64,000 bases of DNA from Modestobacter sp. VKM Ac-2985 (GCF_026967925.1 NZ_JAPVBI010000001.1:1323794-1387793); one strand, 5' to 3'. Positions 48,126-58,286 are shown, counted from the first letter of the stretch. Numbers and translations are program-made. The notes: a model not told the origin generated them from the letters alone.

Positions 48126-48886
48126 GGCGGGAGGTGAAGGCGCCGAACCCGCACCCCTCGGGCGCCACCCCGCCGGACATCCCGGCCGACAAGGTGCCGC
48201 ACCACGTGGCGATCGTGATGGACGGCAACGGCCGCTGGGCGAAGCAGCGCGGGCTGCCGCGCACCGCCGGGCACGAGGCGGGGGAGTCCTCGCTCTTCGA
48301 CTGCGTCGAGGGTGCCATCGAGCTGGGCATCGGGGCGATCAGCGCCTACGCGTTCTCCACCGAGAACTGGCGGCGCAGCCCCGAGGAGGTCCGCTTCCTG
48401 ATGGGGTTCAACCGCGACGTCATCCGCCGCCGCCGCGACGAGATGCACGAGCTCGGGGTGCGGGTGCGCTGGGCCGGGCGCCGTCCGAAGCTCTGGCGCA
48501 GCGTCATCAAGGAGCTCGAGGTCGCCGAGGAGCTCACCCAGGACAACGACGTCCTGACCCTCACCATGTGCGTCAACTACGGCGGCCGGGCCGAGATCGC
48601 CGACGCCGCGGCGGCGATCGCCCGGGAGGTGGCCGCCGGCCGGATCAAGCCGGACAAGGTCACCGAGGAGACGATCGCCCGGTTCCTCGACGAGCCGGAC
48701 ATGCCCGACGTCGACCTGTTCGTGCGCAGCTCCGGGGAGAACCGCACCAGCAACTTCCTGCTGTGGCAGGCCGCCTACGCCGAGCTGGTCTTCCTGGACA
48801 CGCTGTGGCCGGACTTCGACCGCCGGCACCTGTGGCAGGCGGTCGAGGAGTACGCCAGCCGGCAACGTCGTTTCGGCAGCGCCTGA
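48122..48886 (+). CDS. uppS: Isoprenyl transferase (undecaprenyl/decaprenyl diphosphate synthase)
   Basis: 254 aa. Cis-prenyltransferase: catalytic Asp34 in [25 protein letters not shown], and the C-terminal [15 protein letters not shown]. It makes the lipid carrier for peptidoglycan and other cell-wall polymers. In mycobacteria the gene in this place is the decaprenyl diphosphate synthase; which chain length applies here is not clear. The last 24 nt plus stop are repeated twice downstream. Confidence 0.93.
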   Translation: MRREVKAPNPHPSGATPPDIPADKVPHHVAIVMDGNGRWAKQRGLPRTAGHEAGESSLFDCVEGAIELGIGAISAYAFSTENWRRSPEEVRFLMGFNRDVIRRRRDEMHELGVRVRWAGRRPKLWRSVIKELEVAEELTQDNDVLTLTMCVNYGGRAEIADAAAAIAREVAAGRIKPDKVTEETIARFLDEPDMPDVDLFVRSSGENRTSNFLLWQAAYAELVFLDTLWPDFDRRHLWQAVEEYASRQRRFGSA

Positions 48887-48937
48887 GAGCGTCGTTTCGG
48901 CAGCGCCTGAGAGCGTCGTTTCGGCAGCGCCTGAAGG
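48866..48937 (+). repeat. 24-nt tandem repeat across the uppS stop codon
   Basis: Units start at 48866, 48890 and 48914; each begins cgtcgtttcggcagcgcctg. Units 1 and 2 are identical and unit 3 differs only in its last bases. The first unit encodes the UppS C-terminus and TGA, so the 3' end of the gene has been duplicated in tandem. Confidence 0.92.
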
Positions 48938-48951
48938 AGCCGCTTCAGGCG
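48928..48951. terminator. Hairpin between convergent uppS and smtB-like gene
   Basis: CGCCTGAAG / CTTCAGGCG (48928-48936 and 48943-48951), loop of 6 nt. The left arm is the end of the third tandem repeat, the right arm overlaps the stop of the ArsR-family gene. Confidence 0.65.
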
Positions 48952-49310
48952 GTGTCGGAGGACTCGGTGTCGAGGGGCTCGGTGGCGTGGCCGGCGTGGG
49001 CGAGGGCGTCCCGGACGATGTGCGCCACGTGCGTGTCCACCAGGCGGTAGTCGACCTCGCGGTGCCGCCGGACGCCGGTCACCAGCCCGGCGCCGCGCAG
49101 CACCCGTAGGTGCTGGGAGACCAGCGGCTGCGGCACCCCCAGCGCGTCGACCAGCTGGTGCACGCAGCGGGAGCCGTGCTCGTCGAGCAGGGTCACGATC
49201 GACATCCGCAGCGGGGAGGCGAGGGCGGCCAGCAGCTCGCTGGCGGCCTGGACGTCGGCGGGGACGTTCCGGGACCCGGGCCGGGGGGACGGGGTCACGG
49301 ACGTGGTCAT
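48945..49310 (-). CDS. smtB: ArsR/SmtB-type metal-responsive repressor
   Basis: 121 aa from ATG 49310. Winged helix with VPQPLVSQHLRVLRGAGLV as recognition region. The C-terminal helix DTHVAHIVRDALAHAGH fits the alpha-5 zinc-site pattern D-x-H-x10-H-x2-H exactly, so Zn2+ (or Ni/Co) sensing is likely. In mycobacteria an smtB-zur pair lies between uppS and glyS; here no zur follows. Promoter and a Zur-box-like palindrome lie upstream. Leaderless start likely. Confidence 0.87.
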   Translation of the reverse strand: MTTSVTPSPRPGSRNVPADVQAASELLAALASPLRMSIVTLLDEHGSRCVHQLVDALGVPQPLVSQHLRVLRGAGLVTGVRRHREVDYRLVDTHVAHIVRDALAHAGHATEPLDTESSDTA

Positions 49311-49316
49311 GGCACC

Positions 49317-49346
49317 ATGGTCCGAGCGCCTGAGAACGGTTGTCAA
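49317..49346 (-). promoter_or_regulatory. smtB promoter with a Zur/SmtB-like operator
   Basis: Minus strand: TTGACA (49346-49341), 18-nt spacer, GACCAT (49322-49317), then 6 nt to the ATG. The palindrome TGAGAACGGTTGTCA (49331-49345) covers the -35 box and spacer; its two 7-nt halves match except one pair and resemble the actinobacterial Zur box. It also lies 31 nt upstream of the divergent gene at 49377. Confidence 0.65.
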
Positions 49347-49376
49347 CTCTTGCCGCATGGAAGGGGGAGGTGCCCG

Positions 49377-49652
49377 GTGTTCGCCGTGACCCGCCTGCGC
49401 GTCGCAGACGACGACGTCGCTGCCTTCCGCACCGCCACCGACGAGCTGCTCGCGGCGCTGCGGACCCGCCCCGGCTTCCTCGGCGGCGAGCTGGGCCGCG
49501 CCGCCGACGAACCGGAGCTGTTCGCCCTCTGCACTCGCTGGGAGGGCGTCGGCGCCTACCGCCGCGGCCTGTCCGCGGCCGAGGTGAAGATCGCCGGGGC
49601 GCCGGTCTGGGTGCACGCCCTGGACGAGCCCGGCGTCTACCTGACCGACTGA
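49377..49652 (+). CDS. Antibiotic biosynthesis monooxygenase (ABM)-like small protein
   Basis: 91 aa from GTG 49377, preceded by GGGGGAGG at 6 nt. Ferredoxin-like ABM outline: FAVTRLRV opening, ELLAALRTRPGFLGGELGRA, ALCTRWEGVGAYRRG. Such proteins are dimeric heme- or quinone-handling oxygenases or simply stress proteins; no certain role. Divergent from smtB and placed where zur stands in mycobacteria, so it may be zinc-controlled (inference). Confidence 0.75.
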   Translation: MFAVTRLRVADDDVAAFRTATDELLAALRTRPGFLGGELGRAADEPELFALCTRWEGVGAYRRGLSAAEVKIAGAPVWVHALDEPGVYLTD

Positions 49653-49654
49653 CC

Positions 49655-51628
49655 TCAGGGCAGCTGGAAGCGGGCGACCAGCTCGCGCAGCTCCTCGGTG
49701 ACCGTGACCAGCGCCGCCGCCGTCTCCCGGGTCGACTCGGTGGAGCCGGCGGTGGACCGGGCCGCCTCGGTCACCGAGCGGACGTTCGCCCGGACGCCGT
49801 CGGTGCCGCTGGCCGCCTCGGCGACGTTGCGGCTCATCTCCGCGGTCGTCGCGCTCTGCTCCTCCACCGCCGAGGCGATGGTCTGCTGGAAGTCGTTGAC
49901 CTGCTCGACCACCGCGGCGATCCCGGCGATCGACGCCGCGGCGCCGGCGGTGTCGGTCTGGATGGCCTCCACCCGCCGGACGATGTCCTCGGTCGCCCGC
50001 TGGGTCTCCTGCGCCAGCTCCTTGACCTCGTTGGCGACGACGGCGAACCCCTTGCCGGCCTCCCCGGCCCGGGCGGCCTCGATGGTGGCGTTCAGCGCGA
50101 GCAGGTTGGTCTGCTCGGCGATCGACGTGATGGTGCCGACGACGTCGCCGATCTGCCGGGACGACTCCCCGAGCCGGGCCACCATCGCCGTCGTCTCGCG
50201 GGCGGCGGCCATCGCCGAGGCGCCCACCCGGGCGGCCTCCGACGTCGAGTGCGCGATCTCCCGGATGGAAGCCCCCATCTCCTCGGCGCCGGCGGCCACC
50301 GTGCGCACGTTGTCGCTGACGGCCTCGGTGGCGGCTCGGGCGGTGCCGGCCACCTCGGTGCCGCGGGCGGCGTCTCGGGCGACGGCGTCGGACAGGCCGC
50401 GCAGCTGGTCCGATGCCCCGGACAGGTCGCTGGTGCGGTCCCGCAGGTCGCTGAGCGCGCTGCCCATGTTCTCCAGCGACCGGTTGAGCGCGACCGCCAG
50501 CGTGCGCACCTCGTCGGTGCCCGACTCGGGCAGCCGGGGTCGCAGGTCGCCGGCGGCGACCAGCTCGAGAACGTCCACCGCGCGGTCCAGCGGCCGGGTG
50601 AGGGCGCGGGCCACCAGCAGGGCGAGGACGGCGACGACGGCGGCGACGACCAGGGCGACCAGGAGCACGGCGCGCAGCAGGGAGGACGCCGGCGCGACGG
50701 CGTCCGCCAGGTCCTCGCTGAGCACCACGCCCCAGCCGTAGCCGGCGAACCCGAGCGCACCCTGCGACGCCGACCAGCCGCGCACCTGCTCGGCGTCCTC
50801 GCCGGTGCCGTCGGCGCGGTCGTCAGTGCCGTGGCCCGAGCCCCCGGCGACCAGCGCGGTGGCGGCCGGGGAACCGGCCGCGGTCAGGTCCAGTCCCTCC
50901 TCGGCGCCCGGTCCGACCAGGACGACGCCGTCGCTGCGCAGCAGCTGGGCGGTGACGTCCAGGTCGCGGGCCGCCAGCCCGGCGACCTGCTCGTCCATGA
51001 TCTGCCCGATCACCCGCGGCACCGAGGCCCAGTTGACCCACAGCCGCTGCACGCTGCCGTCGGGCCCGTAGACCGGTGCGGCGTACACCAGGGTGGCGTC
51101 GTCCCGGCCGGTGGCTGCGCTGACCAGCGGGTCGACCTCGGGGTCCTGCACGTAGGTCTGGCCGGCCGGCAGGGCCAGCGCCTGGGCGAACCACGGCCGG
51201 GTGGACAGGTCGGCGCTGGCCCAGGCGGCCGGGTCGACCGCCTCGCCGTCCCCGGTGACGCTGTTGCCGGCCACCACCCGACCGGTCAGGTCGACCACCA
51301 GCAGCAGGTCGTAGATGACGTAGTTGGTGCTGTAGAAGTCCGCGGCCCGGGCGACCGTGGCCGGGTCGGCGGAGGCGTCGGGGTTGAAGGCGAAGGCCTG
51401 CACGTCGCCGTAGCGCTCGAACAGGTTCCGGTCGATCTTGTCGATCGTCGACCGGGCCTCGCTCTGCAGCAGCTCCCCGGAGTTGCGGACCCAGTCGCCC
51501 TCGCTCCGCTGCCAGGCGAAGACGCCCAGCCCGGCGAGCGGGATCGTGGAGCAGGCGAGCACGACCAGGACCAGCAGCGCGCGGAGGGAGCGCAGGCGCA
51601 GGGCGGTGGCCAGGCGGGTGTCGGTCAT
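49655..51628 (-). CDS. Methyl-accepting chemotaxis protein
   Basis: 657 aa from ATG 51628 with AGAGGT 5 nt upstream. One transmembrane helix near the N-terminus (about 17-40), an extracytoplasmic dCache-like sensor (about 45-305), a second helix (about 312-337), HAMP (about 338-390), and a long chemoreceptor domain with tip AEQTNLLALNATIEAARAGE. A Gly/Asp-rich insertion (GGSGHGTDDRADGTGEDAE) lies in the sensor. Should signal to CheA; ligand unknown. Confidence 0.92.
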   Translation of the reverse strand: MTDTRLATALRLRSLRALLVLVVLACSTIPLAGLGVFAWQRSEGDWVRNSGELLQSEARSTIDKIDRNLFERYGDVQAFAFNPDASADPATVARAADFYSTNYVIYDLLLVVDLTGRVVAGNSVTGDGEAVDPAAWASADLSTRPWFAQALALPAGQTYVQDPEVDPLVSAATGRDDATLVYAAPVYGPDGSVQRLWVNWASVPRVIGQIMDEQVAGLAARDLDVTAQLLRSDGVVLVGPGAEEGLDLTAAGSPAATALVAGGSGHGTDDRADGTGEDAEQVRGWSASQGALGFAGYGWGVVLSEDLADAVAPASSLLRAVLLVALVVAAVVAVLALLVARALTRPLDRAVDVLELVAAGDLRPRLPESGTDEVRTLAVALNRSLENMGSALSDLRDRTSDLSGASDQLRGLSDAVARDAARGTEVAGTARAATEAVSDNVRTVAAGAEEMGASIREIAHSTSEAARVGASAMAAARETTAMVARLGESSRQIGDVVGTITSIAEQTNLLALNATIEAARAGEAGKGFAVVANEVKELAQETQRATEDIVRRVEAIQTDTAGAAASIAGIAAVVEQVNDFQQTIASAVEEQSATTAEMSRNVAEAASGTDGVRANVRSVTEAARSTAGSTESTRETAAALVTVTEELRELVARFQLP

Positions 51629-51763
51629 GAGTGACCTCTCGGGGATGCGCTCCTGCCCGCGGGTGCCGCGCGCGTGTGTGCGCCCTCGAGATCGGCAGGC
51701 AGCGACCGTGCCGTGACCATCGCCGGGGAGTAGCCGGGCGCCGACCGGGGCAGGGACCGACCC

Positions 51764-52210
51764 GTGGACGTGCTGGCGGCAGAAGAGACGACCGGGTTCC
51801 CCCACAGCTTCCTCTCCGAGGAGCTGCTCGAGGAGTACGTGAACCTCTTCATCCGGGTGGTCGAGGCCGTCGGGGCGATCGTGATCTTCATCGGCGCGGT
51901 GATCGCCACTGTCCAGTTCGTCCGCGCGGCCGTCCGCGGCCGGCACCGAGACGAGTTCGTCCGGGTCCGGCTCGGGCTGGCGCGCTACCTGCTGCTCGGC
52001 CTGGAGTTCCAACTGGCCAGCGACGTCCTGCGCACCGCCATCGCGCCGTCGTTCGAGGAGATCGGCAAGCTCGCCGCGATCGCGGCCATCCGGACCGCGC
52101 TGAACTACTTCCTGGGCAAGGAGATCGCCGAGGAACGCGAAGAGGTCGAGAAGGACGACGAGCGGCGCCGCCAACGCGAGGGCGACCGCGCCGGCGGTGA
52201 CCGGACGTGA
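51764..52210 (+). CDS. DUF1622 family membrane protein
   Basis: 148 aa from GTG 51764. Three hydrophobic segments (about 27-55, 68-85 and 95-112) with the family segment RVRLGLARYLLLGLEFQLASDVLRT, then a charged C-terminal tail rich in Glu/Arg. DUF1622 proteins are small inner-membrane proteins of unknown function. Followed after 16 nt by another small membrane protein. Confidence 0.85.
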   Translation: MDVLAAEETTGFPHSFLSEELLEEYVNLFIRVVEAVGAIVIFIGAVIATVQFVRAAVRGRHRDEFVRVRLGLARYLLLGLEFQLASDVLRTAIAPSFEEIGKLAAIAAIRTALNYFLGKEIAEEREEVEKDDERRRQREGDRAGGDRT

Positions 52211-52226
52211 ACCGCGGAGACCCGGC

Positions 52227-52490
52227 ATGAGCCCGTTGCTGGCGGACGCCGCCCTGCTGGTGGCCGTGCTGGGCCTGCTCGCCGGCCTGATCACGCTGGT
52301 GCGGCTGCGCGACGTCCTGCTGGCGTTCGGCGTGCTGCTGGACTTCCTGATCGCCGCCGGCCTGATCCGGCTCGCCGGCGAGCTCACGTTCCCCGGCCTG
52401 CTGGGCGTCGCCCTGGTGATCGCCGTCCGGAAGCTGGTGATGCACGCACTGGGGGCGGACCGGCGGGTGCCGACCGCCGCCGGGAGCTGA
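52227..52490 (+). CDS. Small hypothetical membrane protein
   Basis: 87 aa from ATG 52227. Almost entirely hydrophobic with two or three membrane segments ([43 protein letters not shown]). No family recognised. Likely co-transcribed with the DUF1622 gene. Confidence 0.7.
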   Translation: MSPLLADAALLVAVLGLLAGLITLVRLRDVLLAFGVLLDFLIAAGLIRLAGELTFPGLLGVALVIAVRKLVMHALGADRRVPTAAGS

Positions 52491-52522
52491 CGCCCGTGGC
52501 CGGGCGGCGGCGCACCGGCGGC

Positions 52523-52554
52523 TAACGTCTGGGGGTCACTCGCCGACACCCCAG
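52523..52554 (+). promoter_or_regulatory. glyS promoter and leader hairpin
   Basis: TAACGT -10 box (52523-52528) is followed by a short leader able to fold CTGGGG (52529-52534) with CCCCAG (52549-52554). A GGAG sequence then precedes the GTG. The leader is too short for a T-box. Confidence 0.5.
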
Positions 52555-52569
52555 CCGGATGGAGCCCCC

Positions 52570-53982
<1,413 letters not shown>

Positions 53983-54018
53983 CCCCGGGCTGCTGCCGGG
54001 CTCCGGCTGGGTCGCTCG

Positions 54019-54073
54019 ACCCCTCCGGGTCAACCCGGCCCCGGAGGGGTTGAGCCGCGTGCGCACGCGGCTC
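54019..54073. terminator. Two hairpins between convergent glyS and the AbiEi-like gene
   Basis: First stem ACCCCTCCGG / CCGGAGGGGT (54019-54028 and 54041-54050). Directly after it lies a perfect 22-nt palindrome (54052-54073, half GAGCCGCGTGC). One probably serves each strand. Confidence 0.7.
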
Positions 54074-55172
54074 ACCCCTGCTCCAGCCGGGTCGACCCGG
54101 GTCGGGGCGCCCCGACCCGGTCATCGGCCCGCGGCAGCCAGCCGTCGTCCCCCGTGTCGTCGGTGCGCACCCGGCCCGCGGCCCGTGGCACCTCACGGAA
54201 CTCCCGGACATCGGGGCCTCGCTGCGCCAGCGAGCGGCGCACCTGTTCGTCGAGGCCTCTGCGCCCGCCGGCGAGGTCGGCGTTCACGACCCGGACGAAC
54301 CGGATGCCCAGCGAGCGCAGCAGGTCCCCGTCCCGCTTCTCCCGCCACAGCTCCTCCTCAGGGGTGCGCCCGAAAGCCGGCCGGCGGTACTTGACCCGGC
54401 CGTCGAACTCGATCGCCAGCGCCGATCCGGGGTACCAACCGTCGACGACCTTCACCAGCTGCCCACCGACCCACAGCTCGACCTGCGGGACGAACGGTGG
54501 AAGTCCCAGCGCGGCGAAGACCAGTCGGCCGTGGGTCTCGAGCCATGACTCGGCGCGCCCGTCGGCGAGCGCCACCGCCCGGACAGCGCGCGGGATGCCG
54601 GGCACGAACGACTGCCGGGCCAACACGTGGGCCAGCTCTGTCGCGGTGGTCAGCCCGCGGAGCAGGGCGGCGTCGATGGCGGCGACTGCGGCGACCTCCG
54701 ACCACGACCGGGCTGTGTCGATCACCGTGCGGGCCGCCGTCGTCACCCGGTAGGCGCCGCGGGTCGTCACCTCGTCGTCCGGCAAGGAGGCCCTGGTCAT
54801 CAGCCATCCGTTCCCACGTCGCCACCGGTGCGGATCGGTCAGCTCTACCGCACTCGTGACGGACCGTGGTCGTGGGAGCCCCCAGATCCAGGCAGCGGTC
54901 GCACCGCTCAGGACGGCGGACGGCCGGTCCAACGTCGTGGTCACGGCCAGCGCGTCCAGCCCCGGCCGTCGTCCGGTCCGCTCGACCTCGGCGAGGTCTG
55001 CCGCAGCGACCAGGACGCCCGGCCGCAACCGCACCCAGGTACCGCGGCGCACCGCGCTGGCGATCTCGGCCTTGGTGACCCCGGCAGCGGTGAGGTCCGC
55101 CGTGGTGACGACACCCAGCCGGCGGCGGCCGGGTTCGTCGAGCACGAGCGGGACGGCGGGGGAGCGGAGCAC
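54072..55172 (-). CDS. AbiEi-antitoxin-like / DUF559 endonuclease-fold protein
   Basis: 366 aa from GTG 55172, 6 nt after a CACCCT box (55184-55179). N-terminal winged helix of AbiEi type (DLTAAGVTKAEIASAVRRGTWV, LRPGVLV), and a C-terminal Vsr/DUF559-like restriction fold (LAIEFDGRVKY, then EEELWREKRDGDLLRSLGIRFVRV). Common as a stand-alone gene in actinobacteria; whether it is an antitoxin is not known, since no AbiEii toxin lies next to it. The last 30 residues are variable. Confidence 0.75.
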   Translation of the reverse strand: MLRSPAVPLVLDEPGRRRLGVVTTADLTAAGVTKAEIASAVRRGTWVRLRPGVLVAAADLAEVERTGRRPGLDALAVTTTLDRPSAVLSGATAAWIWGLPRPRSVTSAVELTDPHRWRRGNGWLMTRASLPDDEVTTRGAYRVTTAARTVIDTARSWSEVAAVAAIDAALLRGLTTATELAHVLARQSFVPGIPRAVRAVALADGRAESWLETHGRLVFAALGLPPFVPQVELWVGGQLVKVVDGWYPGSALAIEFDGRVKYRRPAFGRTPEEELWREKRDGDLLRSLGIRFVRVVNADLAGGRRGLDEQVRRSLAQRGPDVREFREVPRAAGRVRTDDTGDDGWLPRADDRVGAPRPGSTRLEQG

Positions 55173-55417
55173 GCCCCGAGGGTGCGGCCAGGGCCAGGAT
55201 GGAGGACCCGATCAATGGATCCTGTGCACAGCCGACCGGGACGGGGACGGTGGACGGCACGGGCAGCCGATGTCCGGTAGCGGCTCGACCCGGCTCGGGG
55301 AGGGAAGAGCCGCATGCCCTGCCGGTGCAACCCCGCCCCGCGCGGCTTGACCCGAGCCGGACGCCGCGGGCCCGCTGTGAGCCCGGGCACACCCCGAGGG
55401 CACCTACCCTGGGTGGC

Positions 55418-56575
55418 GTGACCAGCACCCTCGCGCGCACGACGGCGCTGCCGTCGTTGCAGCTCGGTGGGCTGACCGTCGACCCGGCGGTCGTGCTGGC
55501 GCCGATGGCCGGGATCACCAACCCGGCCTTCCGGACGCTGTGCCGGGAGTTCGGGGCCGGGCTCTACGTGTGCGAGATGATCACCACGCGTGCGCTGGTC
55601 GAGCGGAACGCCAAGACGCTGAAGATGGTGCAGGCCGCCCCGGGGGAGGCCGACGCGTTCAGCGTGCAGCTCTACGGGGTCGACCCGGCCACGGTCGGGC
55701 GGGCGGTGCAGATGCTCGTCGACGAGCAGGTCGCCGGCACCCGCCCCGCGCACATCGACCTCAACTTCGGCTGCCCGGTGCCCAAGGTGACCCGCAAGGG
55801 CGGCGGCTCGGCCCTGCCCTGGCGCCGCCGGCTGTTCGGCAACATCGTCCGGGCCGCGGTGCAGGCCGCCGGCGACGTCCCGGTGACGGTGAAGACCCGG
55901 GTCGGCATCGACGCCGAGCACGTCACCTACCTCGACGCCGGCCGGATCGCGCAGGACGAGGGCGCCGCGGCGATCACCCTGCACGGGCGCACCGCCGACC
56001 AGCTCTACAGCGGCACCGCCGACTGGTCGCACATCGCCCGGCTGGTCGAGGAGGTGTCCATCCCGGTGCTCGGCAACGGCGACCTCTGGGAGGCCGACGA
56101 CGCGCTGCGGATGGTCGCCGAGACCGGCTGTGCCGGCGTCGTCGTGGGGCGGGGCTGCCTGGGCCGGCCGTGGCTGTTCGGCGACCTGGCCGCCGCCTTC
56201 GCCGGCTCGCCGGACCGCACCATGCCCACCTTCCGGCAGGTCGCCGAGATCATGCACCGGCACGCCACCCTGCTGGCGGCCGACCAGGGCGAGGTACACG
56301 GCTGCAGCGACTTCCGCAAGCACGTCGCCTGGTACCTCAAGGGCTTCTCGGTCGCCTCCGACGTCCGTCGTGCACTGGCGATGGTCTCCGGCCTCGACGA
56401 GCTCGCCGGCCTGCTCGACTCGATCCCCGACCAGCCCTACCCCGAGGGCGTGCTCGGGGCGCCCCGCGGGCGCACCACCCCGCCGCGGCCGGTCGCCCTG
56501 CCCGAGGGCTGGCTGGCCGACCGCGACGACCCCCGGCCGCCGGCGGGGGCCGAGCTGCTGGTGAGCGGCGGATGA
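55418..56575 (+). CDS. tRNA-dihydrouridine synthase
   Basis: 385 aa from GTG 55418, 7 nt after TACCCT (55405-55410). FMN-dependent reduction of tRNA uridines. TIM barrel with LAPMAGITNPAFR, catalytic Cys in NFGCPVPKV, ITLHGRTADQLYSG, and FMN phosphate loop GRGCLGRPWLF. DusB-like. The stop lies in the first unit of a tandem repeat. Confidence 0.94.
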   Translation: MTSTLARTTALPSLQLGGLTVDPAVVLAPMAGITNPAFRTLCREFGAGLYVCEMITTRALVERNAKTLKMVQAAPGEADAFSVQLYGVDPATVGRAVQMLVDEQVAGTRPAHIDLNFGCPVPKVTRKGGGSALPWRRRLFGNIVRAAVQAAGDVPVTVKTRVGIDAEHVTYLDAGRIAQDEGAAAITLHGRTADQLYSGTADWSHIARLVEEVSIPVLGNGDLWEADDALRMVAETGCAGVVVGRGCLGRPWLFGDLAAAFAGSPDRTMPTFRQVAEIMHRHATLLAADQGEVHGCSDFRKHVAWYLKGFSVASDVRRALAMVSGLDELAGLLDSIPDQPYPEGVLGAPRGRTTPPRPVALPEGWLADRDDPRPPAGAELLVSGG

Positions 56576-56627
56576 GCACCACGACATGAGCACCACGACA
56601 TGAGCACCAGGACATGAGCACCACGAC
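56572..56627 (+). repeat. Four tandem 14-nt units ATGAGCACCACGAC
   Basis: Units start at 56572, 56586, 56600 (one change) and 56614. The first contains the dus stop (TGA within ATGA). Each unit offers an ATG, and 14 nt shifts the frame each time. An AGGAG for the next gene follows immediately. Confidence 0.95.
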
Positions 56628-56639
56628 AGGAGTCCAGCG

Positions 56640-57098
56640 GTGACCCAGGGTCCCTTCCTCTACGACGATGACCCGGCGCCGCTGCACACCGGCACCCCGC
56701 AGAACCACAACAAGCTGCTGATCGGCATCTTCGGGGCGACGGTGCTGCTCGCGGTGGTCATGGTCGCGCTGATGCCCTTCTTCAAGGGGTCCGGTGAGGA
56801 CCAGGCACGCGAGGTGGCGGGGGTGTTCACCGCCGCACTGAGCCAGGGTGACCTGGAGACCGCCTACGCCCTCGTCTGCGACGACGTGCGCGCGCGGGTG
56901 GCCCCCGCCGACCTGGCCGATGCGTACCTGCAGCCAGGCACCCCCACGGTGACCGGGGCGATCGACAGCGAGGTCGACGGGGAGCCGGCGCAGCTGGTCG
57001 ACGTCCGTTGGGACGACGACGGCGCGGTGACGACCACCCAGCTGACGGTCGTGCCCGAGGGCGGCACGAAGGTCTGCGGCACGAGCGCTGCTGGGTGA
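56640..57098 (+). CDS. Membrane-anchored hypothetical protein
   Basis: 152 aa from GTG 56640, with AGGAG 8 nt upstream. Short acidic cytoplasmic N-terminus, one transmembrane helix (about 27-48), then an extracytoplasmic domain with two Cys (Cys80 region VCDDVRARV and the near-terminal VCGTS) that may form a disulfide. It resembles DUF4878-type domains of actinobacterial lipoprotein-like proteins. Role unknown. Confidence 0.75.
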   Translation: MTQGPFLYDDDPAPLHTGTPQNHNKLLIGIFGATVLLAVVMVALMPFFKGSGEDQAREVAGVFTAALSQGDLETAYALVCDDVRARVAPADLADAYLQPGTPTVTGAIDSEVDGEPAQLVDVRWDDDGAVTTTQLTVVPEGGTKVCGTSAAG

Positions 57099-57168
57099 TC
57101 CCGGACGCAGGCGGCACGCCGTCCCCAGGGGCTCCGCCGGTGCCAGCCGGCCGTGGTACCCATGACGG

Positions 57169-57798
57169 ATGGCAGCGGTGGCGGGGCGACTGGTCGTCCG
57201 GGTGCTCGGCGCAGCGGTGACCGCGGCCCTGCTGCTGGCCGCGTCCACGGCCTCGGCCATCTGGTGGATCGCCCGGCAGGACGCCCGCCCGACCTCCGAC
57301 GCGATCGTGGTGCTGGGCTCGGCGCAGTACAACGGCGTCCCGTCCTCCATCTTCGAGGCTCGACTGGAGCACGCCCGGGAGCTCTACGAGGAGGGCGTGG
57401 CCCCGGTGATCGTGACGGTGGGCGGCAAGGCGACCGGCGACACGTTCTCCGAGGCCGAGGCCGGCCGCGACTACCTGGCCCAGACCGGCGTGCCCGCGGA
57501 CGCACTGCTCGCCGTGCCGGAGGGCGTCGACACGCTGGAGAGCGTGCGCACGGTGGCCGCCGAGTTCGACGAGCGGGGCTGGAGCAGCGCCGTCCTGGTC
57601 AGCGACCCGTGGCACGCGATGCGCGCTGAGCGGATGGCCGAGGACGCCGGGCTGGAAGCGTGGAGCTCACCCACCCGGCAAGGGCCGGCCGTGCAGACCC
57701 GGGCCACCCAGTTCCGCTACATCATGCGGGAGACCGCCGCCTACCTGCTCTACCGCGCGACCGGCGAGAGCGTCGCCGGAGCACCCGGGATCGGCTGA
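57169..57798 (+). CDS. YdcF/SanA-like (DUF218) membrane protein
   Basis: 209 aa. One N-terminal membrane helix (about 8-34), then a DUF218 domain with AIVVLGSAQYNGVPSSIFEARLEHA and VSDPWHAMRAERMAEDAGL. The SanA/YdcF family is linked to envelope integrity and possibly nucleotide or SAM binding. ATG 57169 fits a start just after the membrane-helix leader. Confidence 0.88.
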   Translation: MAAVAGRLVVRVLGAAVTAALLLAASTASAIWWIARQDARPTSDAIVVLGSAQYNGVPSSIFEARLEHARELYEEGVAPVIVTVGGKATGDTFSEAEAGRDYLAQTGVPADALLAVPEGVDTLESVRTVAAEFDERGWSSAVLVSDPWHAMRAERMAEDAGLEAWSSPTRQGPAVQTRATQFRYIMRETAAYLLYRATGESVAGAPGIG

Positions 57799-57806
57799 GG
57801 AGCACC

Positions 57807-58286
57807 ATGCTGGAGCTGGGCAAGAGCGGGTCGCACGGCACCGAGCGGGGCACCGTCCCGGTGCTCTCCGACGGTGCCGTGGTGGCGACGCTGCGCGCCG
57901 CCAACTGGAAGGAGAAGGCCACGGCCGAGGTCGGTGACCGGCACTGGGCCTTCCAGCGGCAGGGCACCCGTGAGCTGGTCGGACGCTGGGCCCAGGAACC
58001 GGCGGAGAGCGTACGGCTGCACGCCCGCCAGGTCTCGGCGTGGAAGGGCAGCTGGTCGATGGAGCTCGACGGCCTGGCCGTCGACGTGGCGCGAACGTCA
58101 GTGCGGAAGGGCACCCATCGCTACGAGAGCGGTGGCCGCCGGCTCGCCGAGAGCGGCACCACCGGGGGCTGGAAGCCGCGGCCCACGCTGACCACCGAGC
58201 CCGGCCTGCCGCTGGACTCGGCCGTCTTCCTGCTGTGGTTCGAGTTTGTGCTGGGCCGGCGGCGCATCGTCGCGGCGGCGGGCTGA
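57807..58286 (+). CDS. Conserved hypothetical protein upstream of dnaG
   Basis: 159 aa from ATG 57807 with GAGGAG 5 nt upstream. Beta-rich with many Trp/Arg (AANWKEKATAEVGDRHWAF, HARQVSAWKGSWSMELDG), suggesting a small beta-barrel or LURP/Tubby-like fold; no enzyme motif. Stop overlaps the dnaG ATG (TGATG), so they are coupled. Confidence 0.78.
   Translation: MLELGKSGSHGTERGTVPVLSDGAVVATLRAANWKEKATAEVGDRHWAFQRQGTRELVGRWAQEPAESVRLHARQVSAWKGSWSMELDGLAVDVARTSVRKGTHRYESGGRRLAESGTTGGWKPRPTLTTEPGLPLDSAVFLLWFEFVLGRRRIVAAAG

Noticed and set aside
52501..52569. T-box riboswitch before glyS
   Set aside because: The leader is only about 40 nt with one short hairpin and no T-box sequence.
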